DNA from: Kipferlia bialata
Lineage: Eukaryota > Fornicata
Length of the DNA stretch: 30,697 nucleotides
Assembly: GCA_003568945.1 (NCBI GenBank)
Contig: BDIP01000019.1
Coordinates: 10,951 to 41,647, forward strand
Direction: 5' to 3'
Of the stretch, positions 1 through 11,325 are shown one piece after another; positions within the stretch are counted from its first letter, which is position 1, and every line of letters starts with the position of its first letter. The position numbers and the translations under genes were made by a program. Below the pieces are notes generated by a model. That model searched no databases. It was not told the origin of the DNA and was given only the letters and a program-made list of their open reading frames with translations.

Positions 1-40
1 GCTCCTAGGTGGGGGCAGCTGAATTGTTCTTTGCTCATAT

Positions 41-56
41 CCCCCCCCCCCCCCCC
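41..56. repeat. C16 homopolymer
   Basis: Sixteen C in a row immediately before the acceptor of the first visible exon. It resembles the other G/C homopolymers in this window, which cluster at gaps and broken gene starts, so its length and the join across it are suspect. Confidence 0.8.
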
Positions 57-66
57 TTGACCCCAG

Positions 67-325
67 GTGTGAGATCCTGCAGCTGGATGTCCTCAAGGTG
101 GAGCTGGTGCTGCCCACAGGCACTGCCCCTGAGACTGCAGCAGACACGGTGATGGAGGCTAAGGCAGAGACAGAGACAGAGACTGAGTCCAAGGCTGAGA
201 CAGAGACTGAGTCCAAGGCTGAGACAGTGGAGACCACTGAGTCTGTTGTGAGTGTTGAGCCCAAGGCTGAGGCAGGTGCAGAGGCCCTTGTGGCCAGTCC
301 AGCTGCCAAGAGGAAGCCCGAGTAG
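67..325 (+). CDS. Last exon of an unrecognised gene, acidic repeat-rich C-terminus
   Basis: The exon opens after an acceptor of the local type (TTGACCCCAG at 57-66) and reads open to a TAG at 323-325. The first base completes a codon begun upstream, so the gene enters from the left edge. The start is CEILQLDVLKVELVLP, which looks like folded protein. It then turns into a Glu/Thr/Ala/Lys tail with imperfect repeats (AETETE, ESKAETETES) and ends in the basic KRKPE. The tail is probably disordered. A run of 16 C (41-56) sits just before the acceptor, so the preceding intron may be damaged in the assembly. I do not recognise the family. Evidence for coding is the acceptor, the codon-like GC-rich composition and the clean stop. 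The next gene is on the other strand and converges on it 244 nt away. Confidence 0.7.
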
Positions 326-569
326 GCATGATACGCTATGCCTATCTAGGGTTTCAAAGCAGGCCAGGTTGCATGTTATGATAGTTGTGTGATGATAATA
401 GTATAGTGTAGTGTTGCAGTACAGTCATCGATGACCGATTCCATTTATTACTCGTTAAATTGTTGTGTGTTGATCAGTGAGTAGTCCAGTGTGTCTTTGT
501 GGATATGAAACGCAGTCGTGGGTATAGTACATAATCAACTGTGACGCATTTATGCAGCTGTCGCAGCCC

Positions 570-2855
570 CTATGTGAACATCCTGGTCAGCATCTGTATC
601 TCACTCATGCAGCCTGTGAGGCTGGATGTGCGTGCCTTGCTCCACATGCCCATGCACCAGGGGGGTAGGGTGGGGCAGGGGAGGAGGTCGAGGTTGGGGG
701 GGACCAGCCGAGGCAGCTTGAACCTGTATCAGTATCAGTATCAGTATCTAGTGATATAATGTATCTATATATCAGTATCTATGCACCTTGGCGTGGCGTC
801 CTCCCCGTCCTCTAGCAGTGCAGCCTGTACCACATCAGCCAGGGATGCGCCAGGGGTGTCGATGCGGCACAGCTCGATACCAGCACTGACTGCCAGTAGA
901 GAGAGGGGTAGGCCCTCCCATGGGGTGCCAGGGACTAGGTGGGCACGGAGGGCAGTCCTGCGTGTGAGGCGAGTATTCACTTCAAGCACAGTCTCAAGGC
1001 TCACTTAACAACCCATCCATACTCATCGCTTACCCACCTGCAGTACTGGACCAGTCTGAGTGAGAATGTGCCAGACACAGAGGCCAGAGAGGCATGGGCA
1101 TGGAGCAGGGGGATGACCTGGGGTGGGGGGAGAGGAGGGTACATACAGTAGAGTATCCACTGCTATAAGAGTGGCTGTCCCACCTTGTTGACCTCTCTCT
1201 TCCAGTCACATGCGTCCATGCCCCTGGGTATCACCAGCCCTGCACACTGGGACTGTAGGTACCGCATGGCACTGAGGACTAGGGGGGAGGTGACAGCAGC
1301 ACCGGTACCTGAGTGAGACAGTGTCAAGACTGAAAGGGATATATATATATACATCGGTGCCCACCTGCTGCCAGGAAGAGGTATGGCGGTAGGAAGGCTG
1401 CCAGCTCACAGGTGAGGGCCGGTGCCTGCCTGGGTATGCGGACTGCCCTCTGGGGCAGTGCCCAGAACAGGGGCATGGCCTCTCTGGCCCCCTGCCTCCT
1501 GGCCTGTGTGGGCAGGGGTACAGACGACACACCCACCACCTCGGGGACAGGGGTCTGGGGGGTAGGGGCGCTGGGGCCCCGCTCACTCCTGAGCACAGAG
1601 AGACAGGCTGCCACCAGACCCAGGGAGGGTAGGACGGAGCATGCCTTGGACACCACAATGGGGACAGGGGCACAGCAGTGCACAGATCTAGGGGGTGAGG
1701 GGGATATATATATATGCACTTTGACGAGTATCATTACACATATAACCACATGAAGCAGCACCCCCCACCTGACCACCTCAGCTGTGGGGTCTTTGAACGT
1801 GTTACGCACTGTGGTCTCTGCGAATGGGTTGAGGACAGGTATGACAGGTGGGGCATGAGATCCAGCCAGGTCCAACCAGTACATGTGGTTGGTCTTGGAG
1901 TATCTGGGTGGGTAGGGTGTGATATACAGGGGTGAGTGGAGGGTATACCACTTCTATACTATGCATAGCCCTACCTAGCCACCCGTCTGGCCATGATCTG
2001 CAGGGAGGCAGGCAGGGGGTGGTGCATGAACACATTGGCAGCACGGTCAGAACCCACAGCCTACGGTCAGGGCACACTTGCGTACTATGAGAATACCGGC
2101 ATGGAGTGAATAGTATCCGTATGGATGCATACCCCACCTTGAGATATGACCCCACCGCGTCGAAGACTGCCATGGCCATCCCCCCTGTGGACACTGTCTC
2201 TATGACATCAGACATGCCAGGGAGGGAGGGGGAGTGGAGGGCAAGGGCCACAGCTGACATCACCAGAGAGGATGTGTCAACGTGGGAGGCCCACACCTTA
2301 CAGAACCTGTAGGGTTAGATATCGGAAGGGTGTGCAATGTACGTGGATGTCTGTGTTGTAACTGCCACTGACCTGAGCCTGCCGTTGATGAGGGGTATCA
2401 GGTGCAGGATGGGTGGCTGGTAGAAGGCCTCCCCCCTCTCCGCCCTGCTCTTCTGTAGGGCACCCAGAGGGGTATCGGCCTCAGCTGCCTCCTCCTCCCC
2501 GTCTCTCCTGACATTGGCCACTGACAGACACCCAGTCAGAGACACTGAGGGCTCGGGGGTACTGGACAGGCGGCGTCCCTCCGGCATGGGTGGGTCTCTA
2601 TCTCTGGTGGACCGGCACATCTGGCTCTGTCGACCCTTGCTCTGGCTGCGTCGGGGGTCCCTGCCCCTCCTTGCCAGGTCCCTGCCCTTCTCTCTGTCCG
2701 TGTACACCTTGGCAGCAGGGGATATGGGCATGGCGTGGATGGACGTTATACGCTTGGACCTGTGCACTGGACGACGCACGGTGGGAGGCTTGGCCGACAC
2801 CTTGTCCTTGTTCTTAGCCCTGGCCGCATCAAGCTGGACGGCCTGGAGGGTAATG

Positions 2856-2890
<35 letters not shown>

Positions 2891-3023
2891 ATATATACAT
2901 CGCTCTGCACCCACCTTGAGACACCCATCCAACAGGGCCCCACTCAGGGTGCAGAGGGCCTCTCTGGAGCAGCCCTTGAGGAGGTGGGTGGCCAGATCAA
3001 GGAGCTTGTTGGCTCTGGTACTG
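570..3023 (-). CDS. Unrecognised 10-exon protein, about 619 residues visible, 5' end missing
   Basis: Exons in transcript order: 3023-2915, 2842-2373, 2306-2138, 2060-1975, 1903-1769, 1687-1365, 1308-1184, 1117-1034, 992-787, 723-570 (stop TAG 572-570). Lengths close the frame at every junction (one leftover base plus 1860 nt), which strongly supports the model. Introns are 41-81 nt, several with CTAAC- or CTGAC-type acceptors. The second visible exon is basic and Ser/Arg-rich (likely disordered). The rest is rich in small hydrophobic residues, compatible with an alpha-helical repeat protein, but I see no motif that names a family. No ATG is available at the 5' edge; the only in-frame start-like codon is TTG. 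A poly-G tract (3071-3113) begins 48 nt upstream, so the true start is probably lost there. The last junctions (992/1034) are the least certain. Confidence 0.72.
724..750 (-). repeat. TGATAC hexamer repeat beside an acceptor
   Basis: On the gene's sense (-) strand the unit ATACTG repeats about four times and runs straight into the AG of the acceptor at 724. It is one of many intronic copies of this hexamer in the window; see the orientation finding. Confidence 0.7.
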
Positions 3024-3070
3024 CTGGAGTGTAAGGAGAGACTCAGTATGTAATTCAAGGTGTGTGTGTT

Positions 3071-3113
3071 GGGGGGGGGGGGGGGGGGAAGGGGGGGGGG
3101 GGGGGGGGGGGGG
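3071..3113. repeat. Poly-G tract (18 G, AA, 23 G) between two genes that both lack starts
   Basis: A nearly pure G tract lies between the 5' end of the - gene at 570-3023 and the first visible exon (3199) of the BRE1-like + gene. Neither has an ATG on its side. The simplest reading is a collapsed or misjoined stretch in the assembly; a genuine G homopolymer cannot be excluded. Confidence 0.8.
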
Positions 3114-3198
3114 TCCTGTCTCCTGTGGATATACTATTGTATATACTATTGTATATATATATATATATATTAGTGTGTGTGTGTGACTGACGTCTTAG

Positions 3199-3910
3199 GG
3201 AGCAGAGGCTAGGCAGCCTCCAGGCAGAGGTCGAGCCCCTCCGGGCCCAGCTTGCCAGACTGACTGCCGCCCCCCATGCAGCCCCCCCGACTCCAGTGCC
3301 CGTGTCAGCGCAGGTGAGACCATAGGAGATCAGTATATATATATCTGGGTTATAGGGTATGCAGAGTGTAGAATATGTATGTGGGTGGCGAGTGTTGGGA
3401 TTCGTTGTGTGCTTCGGAATCGGAACCTAAAATCGTCTACAGTGTGTACTAACGCCGTCCTTCTCTGAGTCTTGCCGGATATATATATATATATATGTTC
3501 ATATCGACACTGATACTGATATCGATACTGAATGTGTCAACGGGATCTAGTCACAACACACTGGAGTATATGTGTATGTATGCATACTGATACTAATACT
3601 GATACTAATGGCCAGGTCCATGAGGCCGAGCTGGCTGCGGTGCGGGGTCTCTGTGACGCCAAGGCACGGGTGGTCGGGGAGATGAACGAGAGGGTGGAGA
3701 AGGTCAGTATCATTGTATGTAGTGCTATTGTGTGATTAGTTGATACGGATACGGATACTGGAGATATGGGTGGAGAAGGTAGGAGAAGGGAGGGGTCAGT
3801 GGGTGTGTATGTATTGTATGTATATACCATGTTCAGAGTATGGATGTCGGTATTGGTACAGTGTAGATTCCGATGCAGATACCGGTGTGGCTGGACATGG
3901 GTGGAGGTGG

Positions 3911-3955
<45 letters not shown>

Positions 3956-6271
3956 ATGTGGGTGACCCTGTGGCATATGGAGTGAGACACACTGTCAGGT
4001 TCTCTCTCTCTCTCTCCTCTCTCCCTCTCTCTCTCTCTTCCACTCTACCTCCCCACTGCTGCTACCCCCGTTGATATGACCCTGATGCCCCTAGGTCCGT
4101 GTCCGTCTCAGACAAGAGAGGCTGGGCATGGCCGACCTGCAGAAGGCCAACCTCTCCCTCAAGACCCAGGTATCCTAGATATACTATAGATATATTATAG
4201 ATATACACAGTAGATGGTTTATTGATGTATTGTAGATATATCATAGATACACTATATCATAGATACATGATTGATACATGATATGAACTATATTTGTTAC
4301 AGAGGCATATAGAAGCTATGAGAACCGGTGGACTCAGGCTGGGTGTAGACTTAGGACCTCGTTCCCCAGTGTATATATATGTATACATATGTATATATAT
4401 AGTCTCCCGTATAGTATTGCACTATTGATACATGCACTAACACATTGACATATATGTATATGTGTGTATTGTATAGTATATTAATAGTATTACACTAATC
4501 CATGCATACATGCATGCAGGTTACCCAGAGGGCATATTGTTTATGATGTGGTATGTGTAGTGTGTATGAGTAGTGTACAGTGCCGACCCTGCTCTCTGCT
4601 GACCCATGACACTGATACTGACACTGATACCAGGTGGCTGAGGGCCAGGCCAGGCTACAGGCACTGAGGCAGGAGGGAGGTGCAGCCCTGGTAGCGGCTC
4701 TCAAGGAGTCGGTCCAGAGTGCATCCAGGATGGCCGCTGAGGCTAACGCTAAGCTGCAGGCCGGGCAGGTCAGGATTCTAGCTATAACTACTGTATTTAC
4801 TCAGTACTGTAGTCAGTTTGCGGTATACGTGTATGTGTGGATATATTTACATACCTGTATGCATATCTATATACATATATATCTACAGATGTATATGGAC
4901 AGGGCCTCTGTCGGTGCTGATACTGATGCTGCCACTGATGCCAGGCCGACCTGAGACAGACGCAGGAGGTCAACGCGGCATACTCACATCTCTTGCAGGG
5001 CAACAACGCCGCAGCCGACCTGGTTAACACCCAGCACCTACTGGAGAAGTACAGGTGACAGGATTAGAGTGTACTCTATGTGTATTCTGATATATATATA
5101 TATAGAGAGAGAGAGAGATATACCATATATGTATGTATGAATATTAGTATTCATGTGGGTGTTGATGATAGTGATACCTTCGGACATGTACAGGTTGATA
5201 CAACTGACATCTGTGTGTATGCATATACTACTGGACAAGTACAGAAAGTGTATTCAGCATATGAGTATTGGTAGGGCGTGTGCTAGTGTGGTGTGTGATG
5301 ATGCTCAGTTAGACCGATGCTCACGATATACACTCCCTGCCCCCCACCCTCACTCCAGGGCCTACTTCCTCTGCCCTGTGTGCCGCAATGTGAGGCCCAA
5401 GGACACGGTGCTGCTCAGGTAAGAGTAGGAGAGGGGGACGGGGAGGGGGAGAGTGGCTGTTAATGGCATTCATACATATACTCTATATATGTATATATAT
5501 GCATCATGGGCAGTGTCCATATATGTAGACAGTGCGTACTCTGATCCCACCGTCACTGATGATGCTGGTACTCAATACGCTGATGGTGGTGGTAGTGATA
5601 CCGCGTGTCCTGACGTCTAGGAAGTGTGGCCATACCATGTGTGGGGCATGTGCCGAGTCCAACATCAAGACCAGGAACAGAAACTGTCCGTCGTGTGGCA
5701 CAAGGTGCGCCATAGCTGTGGGGTGCTGATACTGATACATATGTAGTGGTGGGTCTAACATTTATACCAAGCAGTGTCTCCATTTCATACTAATACCATA
5801 CTAATACCATACTAATACTATACTAATACTATACTAATACTATACTAATGCTATACTGATACTATACTAATACTATACTATACTAATACTATACTAATAC
5901 TATACTGATACTATACTGATACTATACTGATACCATACTAATACTATACTGATACTATACTAATACTCATACCAATGCTAGGATCGACATGGCTATACTA
6001 TACTATACTATACTATACAGTTATACCAAGCAGTGTCGTACCAATGATACCATACTCATACTCATGGTAGGATCGACAAGGCTGATATGTATCTAATATA
6101 CTAATATAATATAATATATCTATACTCATACTCATACTCATGGTAGGATCGACAAGGCTGATATATATCTAATATACTAATATAATATATCTATACTAAT
6201 ATACTGATACTCATGGTAGGATCGACAAGGCAGACGTCCTGCCCATCAGCTGGGCCGAGGCCAAGGAGTAG
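3199..6271 (+). CDS. BRE1-type RING finger E3 ubiquitin ligase, C-terminal 238 residues visible
   Basis: Exons 3199-3313, 3616-3702, 4095-4169, 4634-4768, 4945-5054, 5359-5418, 5621-5704, 6220-6271; the frame closes throughout and stops at 6269-6271. The first five exons encode a charged coiled coil (leucines with E/R/Q). The end is a C3HC4 RING: CPVC, then RKCGHTMCGAC, then CPSC, followed by the short IDKADVLPISW tail. Spacing, position at the extreme C-terminus and the TRNRNCPSCGTR pattern match Bre1/RNF20/RNF40, which monoubiquitinate histone H2B with the E2 Rad6 in the nucleus. All eight metal ligands are present. Family members are usually several hundred residues longer and no start codon is visible, so the N-terminus is missing or lies across the poly-G tract upstream. 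Several introns end in a TGATAC-rich acceptor. The last intron carries three false copies of its acceptor. Confidence 0.85.
5782..5978. repeat. ACTAAT/ACTATACTAATACT minisatellite in the last BRE1-like intron
   Basis: About 200 nt built of variants of ATACTATACTAATACT, an A/T/C-only tandem array in which TACTAAT recurs many times. It fills the middle of the 515-nt last intron, the longest in this gene. TACTAAC-like strings resemble branch points, so many potential branch sites precede the repeated acceptors. Confidence 0.75.
5980..6233 (+). repeat. Four-step acceptor ladder (TAG|GATCGACAAGG)
   Basis: The acceptor and first bases of the last exon, TAG|GATCGAC(A)AGGC, occur at 5982, 6071, 6147 and 6220 (spacings 89, 76, 73 nt). 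Copies 2 and 3 share 18 nt (exon-like GATCGACAAGGCTGATAT) and the following TA-rich block. Only the fourth is followed by the conserved RING tail and the stop codon. Confidence 0.85.
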
Positions 6272-6585
6272 ACATGACTAAAGGGGCCAAGGAGTAGACG
6301 TCCAGCATGGTGTGATGTATATGGATGTGATATGTGTGTGTGTGTGTGGATGTACACAGTTTGGGAAAGCGTGGCCGTTTGAGAACTAAAACGGAAAGTG
6401 GATAAATGTACTACAATGTGAATAACTGGGAATAGCGGTTGTCACATTGAGTGTTTGTTTATGCCTCTATCAGCCGGTGAGATTCCATCTGTCTGAAAGA
6501 GTATCTATTGGCACCCTGACAATATTCAGACGCGTGTATATATGATATAGTAGCATATAGGTATTGGATGGGGTCATTCCCAGTG
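6272..6585. other. Convergent intergenic region
   Basis: 3' flanks of the BRE1-like gene (+) and the four-TM gene (-). The bases just after the stop repeat the end of the coding exon (GGCCAAGGAGTAGAC at 6258-6272 and again at 6286-6300). A short GT run (6331-6347) follows. I see no RNA gene, open frame with coding character or clear polyadenylation signal. Confidence 0.6.
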
Positions 6586-8385
6586 TCAGTACTGCTCGTA
6601 GACGGGGGCCGGAACCCCCTGCATGGCGTGGGATAGACAGGGTGGGGCGCCATCGATGCCATTGACCAGGGCAGTGCCATTGACCAGGGCAGTGCCGTCC
6701 CCAGACTGGGTCAGATATCAGGACTGGTATATCAAGGTGTCGTATATATGTGTATATATATATATGTCATCTAGGACGACCGAGTACCTCGGGGATGGAG
6801 ACGCAGGCAGTCGTGGGGTCCCTAAGCCTCCTGTTAGCAATGCGTACAGCAACCACCTGATGGGTGAGGGTCCCATGTATGTATCGTGTATCGCGTACTG
6901 ACACTAACACTGCCACCAGGCCCATGATACTGATACTCATACTGATACTCATACTCATACTGATACCTCGGCTGCCATGATGAGAAGGGCAATGCCCAGC
7001 ACTGTCTGGAGGTGAACCCCCAGCGGCAGGCGACAGTCCTCCCAAGTGCCGTACTCCGCACGGTGGATCTTGCAGTCTACACTCCTGTCGCTTTCCTGAG
7101 GTGGGGATACGATACGACAAGATAGATGTTGGTAGTGACTAGTAAATGTATACAGGGTGGATACTCAGGGGATATGTGAATGATAGATATGATTGATATG
7201 ATTGATATGATAGATATGATAGATATATACAGATAGGCTCTGAAGAGAGGGACGCGAGTATGTCTATGAGTATGTCTGTATATCTATACTACCTCCACAC
7301 TGGATGCCACATAGCACACCCCTGCCAGTGTCAGTAGACCCATGAGCACATACGCCATGACATTAGACGGGGCTCTGGAGTGCTCACGCTGTGATAAGTA
7401 GTGTCAGTGTATTGAATAGTATATGTGATAGATATAATTAGACATAGATATCTACCGTACAACACAGGCACGACTCATGCCCATCAAGACCTATGGAACA
7501 TGAATGAACTATATCTATACTGACACTTGTACCAGCACCGCCCCACCTGTGTGTGTGTCACGGCCCCCCTGGTTCGGTCTCTCATCCACACACACGTCAG
7601 CACAAGCAGACACACAACCGGGCTCACTGGGGGGAGGGAGAATTGGGGATTATATCCGTATTAGGAGGGGAGTACTATGTATTGCGGGTACTGATACTGA
7701 TACTGATACCCACCACAAATCCAGAGGCGGTCGCTCCTCGACGTCGACCAGCACCAGAGCACCTTGTACTCTATGCCATTTTCATCATACTCATACTCGG
7801 ATACCCCGGCTGCCACTGGGGTGAGAGGTATACTTACACTGACCCTGTGCCCTGAGTCGTATATAGATATAGAGATATGTGTAAGTGTGTACCTCAATGA
7901 GGTATCATCATGCATATATACATACATGAGTTGGATAGATGGACAGTGTCTTGTACCGCAGCAAAGACTTCAGAGACAGTATCAGTATCAGTATCAGTAT
8001 CACTGTGTATGGACACTGATACTGATACTGATACAACATAGACTTCACACACAAGTATATAAACAAGTATGTATACAAGTGTGTATACAGTATGTATACA
8101 AGTATGTACACAGTATGTACACATAGTGTATACAAGTATGTCTTCCCACCTGCTAGAACTAGGACTGCGATCCATGTGTACTCTATCAGCTGGATGATGG
8201 AGCTCTTTACACCCTGCTGTGAGACAAACTCTGTAGGTGACAAGTACTGTCCGAAAGGAGTCTGATGAGTAGAAGAGTACGAAACCAAGTATATATAGTG
8301 GATGCCCCACCTGATACAGGGCTCTTCGAGCTGCCTGGTCGGCGGCAGACATTGGGACCACTTGGGTAGGCTGGGGTTTGGTCAT
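6586..8385 (-). CDS. Four-transmembrane (tetraspan-like) membrane protein, 260 residues
   Basis: Eight exons in transcript order: 8385-8311, 8261-8150, 7815-7714, 7626-7547, 7388-7293, 7095-6967, 6856-6788, 6705-6586 (TGA 6588-6586). Lengths sum to 783 nt and every junction keeps frame. Hydrophobic segments lie near residues 45-66, 92-112, 132-150 and 183-203. The loop between TM1 and TM2 is acidic and ends WCW...WIC; the TM3-TM4 loop holds two cysteines (VDCKIH, WEDCRLP). This resembles tetraspan/claudin-like topology with both termini cytosolic, but no family signature is convincing, so function is not assigned. The C-terminus has an 18-nt direct repeat (NGTALVNGTALVNG). I chose the ATG at 8385. 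An in-frame upstream ATG exists, but a CTTAACCCCAAG block just before 8385 looks like an acceptor, so a 5' exon is possible. Confidence 0.72.
6924..6966 (-). repeat. GTATCAGTATGAG repeat beside a donor
   Basis: On the sense strand the donor after the sixth exon of the four-TM gene is GAG|GTATCAGTATGAG, and the GTATCA/GTATGA unit continues for about 40 nt into the intron. It is the reverse complement of the repeat seen at acceptors. Confidence 0.7.
7977..8034. repeat. Inverted TGATAC repeats forming a hairpin inside an intron
   Basis: Tandem CAGTAT units (7977-8002) are followed 11 nt later by tandem ACTGAT units (8014-8034). They are complementary over about 18 nt and would fold into a stem-loop in the intron of the four-TM gene (7816-8149), whichever strand is transcribed. 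Confidence 0.8.
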
Positions 8386-8746
8386 TGTCTTGGGGTTAAG
8401 TAGCTTGCGGGTCGGGCGGCTCGAAAGGCACGCACACATGGGTGAGAGATAGTATTGCGAAGTCTGGCGAATGCTCTGGTCATATGATGGTTGCAAGATG
8501 GTATGTCATGAGGCCTTCTATTGCACTAAGCATTATAGTATAGTTGGATCGGACAAATGGGGAATAGATATTATCTGCAACCATCTCTACAAGACAAGAC
8601 CTCGTACTATTATCCATGTCGAACTACCCTTGCCCTGCTAGACAGTAGACTTATCTATATATCTCTGGAGACACTGGTAATCAGAGGTCAACATCCCTGG
8701 CCAGAGCATTCCATAGTTACTCTGCAGCCGTTGGTAGTCAATCTAC
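8386..8746. promoter_or_regulatory. Divergent intergenic region (shared promoter region)
   Basis: 361 nt between the starts of the four-TM gene (-) and the VTT gene (+), so it must hold both promoters. It lacks the TA and hexamer repeats that fill introns. I see no convincing TATA or initiator element. Inferred from gene orientation only. Confidence 0.4.
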
Positions 8747-11325
8747 ATGGAGAATCCCGCCACACATGCCCCTCTAGGCCCTACCCTGGGGACCAAGGGG
8801 TACACGGCCATAGAGGGGTACAATGCCATACGACCCCCCAAGGCGGGCACACCCAAGGGCAAGGAGGACTGGAGGGTGGGGGGGGATAAGTGCTAATGTG
8901 TTCACGTCTGATACTCTTATATCTCTTTACGCCAGCGTCGCCTACCCTTACTGCTCTCTATCGCGGCAGGAGTGGTTCTGCTGGTTCTGGTGGGACGCCT
9001 AGTGGCAAGGTAGCAAGTGTCTGTATCTATACACACTGACACTGATACTGATCTCTATATGATTCATGGTTGAGTTTCTTCTCAGTCTGAGATTCTGAGA
9101 GATGTCCATTACTACTTTTGAAAACGTCCGAATGGTCTCATAGACTATGGCTTCCATAGAGTAGTTTGATGGCACTGCATTGCTAACAATTTCCCCTCAC
9201 TTGTAGGTCAGGGGTGTGTGTCGCCGTCCTGCGCTGGCTGGAGACGCTCCCACCCTCCATCGCACTACCTGTGTCTGGCATGTGTATTGCCCTTTGTGTG
9301 CTACTATCACTGCCCAGCACCCCTCTTAACATAGGTATCTGTATCATTCACATATGTACAAGTATCGATGACACAGGTATATTCCATTGCTTGTGTCCCT
9401 GTGTCATCTACACTTTCTTTCCGTGTCTCTATCGGTCTCCGTTACCTCAGAAGTCGTCCTTCTCAGGCTCATTATCAGTGTATCATTATCAGTGTATTTG
9501 TCTCTATATCAGGGTCTATTACGACTCTACCCTCAGGTGTGGGCTTCCTATTCGGCAGGACACAGGGCCTACTAACGGTCTGGACTGGCGTTAACGCAGG
9601 TAGTTGGTAGATTGTAGACTACATCATGTAGACGATGCCCCTCAACATCATGCAGATTATGCCTCTCAACAGACTGTAGGAGCCACCGCGGCCTTCGTTC
9701 TGGGCCGCACCCTGCTACGGGAGAGGGTGTCTAGGGTGACAGACAGTAGCCCCGTGCTGCACAGGCTGCAGACTGCCACGCTGTGCGTCAGTCTGGTGGC
9801 CATCCTGAGGTGATGAGTAGTATCAATGAGTACTCATGGTTCCAGTAGTCGTCCTAATCTATCCATCACCACCTGATATAGATGAGATATTGTGGTATTT
9901 GTACAGACGTTGACACGTCACAACTCCTGGACCTCTGTCACCTCACGCCTAGGATATCACCCATGGCCCCCTTTCCCTGGCTGAACTACGCCCTGGCCGT
10001 GACAGACGTCCGCGTCAGAGGTGACACACTGACACTGACACTCTTTGTCAAGACGTGCAGAGCATATAGTTGTACTGTCACACACTGCATGTCACTCACT
10101 ACAATTTTACTGTCACTATATGTGATACTATTTTCACCCGTCCCAGGCTATCCTCGACTGATACTGGTACTGAAACTGGACTGTGTGTATATATACATGT
10201 GCTAATGACGACCAATAGCCTGTGACATGTTGTACACGCACCCCTACTCACGGTGAGTAACTCACCCCAGACTACGTTCTCGGCACGGCGGTGGGTACAC
10301 TGTCGGGGTGTGTGCTGTGGGTGTTCATAGGGGCAGGGCTGGCAGCCGGGGCAGGTTCGTATACTTGCGTGGTACCCGTGTGAATGTAGACAAATACTAT
10401 GTTAGTCAAATATCATATTTGTCAAATGTGTGGTACGTGTGATCCCTCATCTCGTGTCCTATTTATGTCCCACGATTTCAGTGTCAGTGTCAGAATCAGT
10501 ATTCCTCAGTATTCCCTAACCGGCAGGCTCGGGTCCGTCCGACCATTTGGATGACACTTCCTACGCACTCTGGGGCAGTCTTGGTCTGAGTGTGGTGGCA
10601 GCGGTAGGGGGTTGTGGATATGCACCTGAATGTGCATGTGACCCCACTTCTAAGATAGAATGTGTACTATTCTATCGACTATGCACTTTGTCTCTCCTTG
10701 ACCCCAGGTGGCTCTGTCCATCTGGGCCAGCAGGCATGTGGCTCGTACACTCGCAGATGTTAAGGTGAGGGCGGGTGTTCTCAGTTGTTGTCGTTATAGT
10801 ACAACTTGCACTCTCAGGTTTTGGTGTTAGATCAAGTGAATGAATCTGTCTTACTTCTTAATCGGATATTCCGTTTCACAAAATCATGATGATCTGATGA
10901 CTCACAATTAGCAGCGCCAGGTTCCTGACGTCTTCCTAGATCCAGTGTCGTCTCCGCTGACACGCATGTCTCCCGTCTGCCACTCCCCAAGGGCCCCACT
11001 GGGAGAGGTGGAGAGAGAGGTGGGGATAGAGGTGGGGAGAGAGGTGGGGAGAGAGGTGGGGAGAGAGGTGCAGCCTATGGAGGGTGCTGTATCGACTGAG
11101 CAGGACAGGATGTCAGGACCTGAGTCAGGTCGTCGTGTGAAGTCCGCCACGCTCTCTTCCGTGTCTGACTCGCTCCCTACTGATACTCCGGATGCACCTC
11201 GTCCTGATGCACAGCCAGCGGCATCTGACCCCATCGATGCCCCGGGAGGGGATAGTGAGGCAGAAAGGAGAACCCCAGATGGACTCATGGTCACACCTCT
11301 CTCTCTCTCTCTCCTAGGCCACTGA
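8747..11325 (+). CDS. VTT/DedA (TVP38/TMEM64-like) membrane protein, 407 residues
   Basis: Ten exons: 8747-8875, 8936-9009, 9207-9334, 9537-9599, 9680-9809, 9953-10020, 10271-10354, 10527-10603, 10708-10764, 10912-11325 (1224 nt, in frame at every junction). ATG at 8747 starts MENPATHAPLGPTLGTKGYT. TM segments lie near residues 46-63 and 86-104. The VTT core (about 111-225) shows the family's hallmarks: a G-F-L-F-G...G-L-L reentrant-like segment, GATAAFVLGRTLLRERV, then R-I-S-P-M-A-P-F-P-WLNYALAVTDVRV, which matches the R.sP..P...lNY..G.t.v motif, and a final Gly-rich TM. Family members (TVP38, TMEM41, VMP1, TMEM64, DedA) act in ER/Golgi membranes, and several scramble lipids. The C-terminal 138 residues are a cytosolic, low-complexity tail with EVGR repeats. 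The last exon could alternatively be trimmed by a small intron, with little effect. Confidence 0.87.
11005..11072 (+). repeat. 12-nt tandem repeat coding EVGR
   Basis: GAGGTGGGGAGA-type units repeat about five to six times inside the last exon of the VTT gene, encoding EVER-EVGI-EVGR-EVGR-EVGR-EV. In-frame, so it lengthens a disordered tail without breaking it. Confidence 0.85.

Noticed and set aside
3766-4074. Open frames rich in Tyr/Ile/Val/Cys over TATATG repeats (also 7894-8126, 20991-21302, 29690-29898)
   Set aside because: Products of TA/TG microsatellites inside introns; no codon character and no homology.
9214-9594. Apparent hydrophobic open frame continuing past exon 9207-9334
   Set aside because: It reads through the donor at 9335 into intron; the conserved VTT segment lies after the splice.
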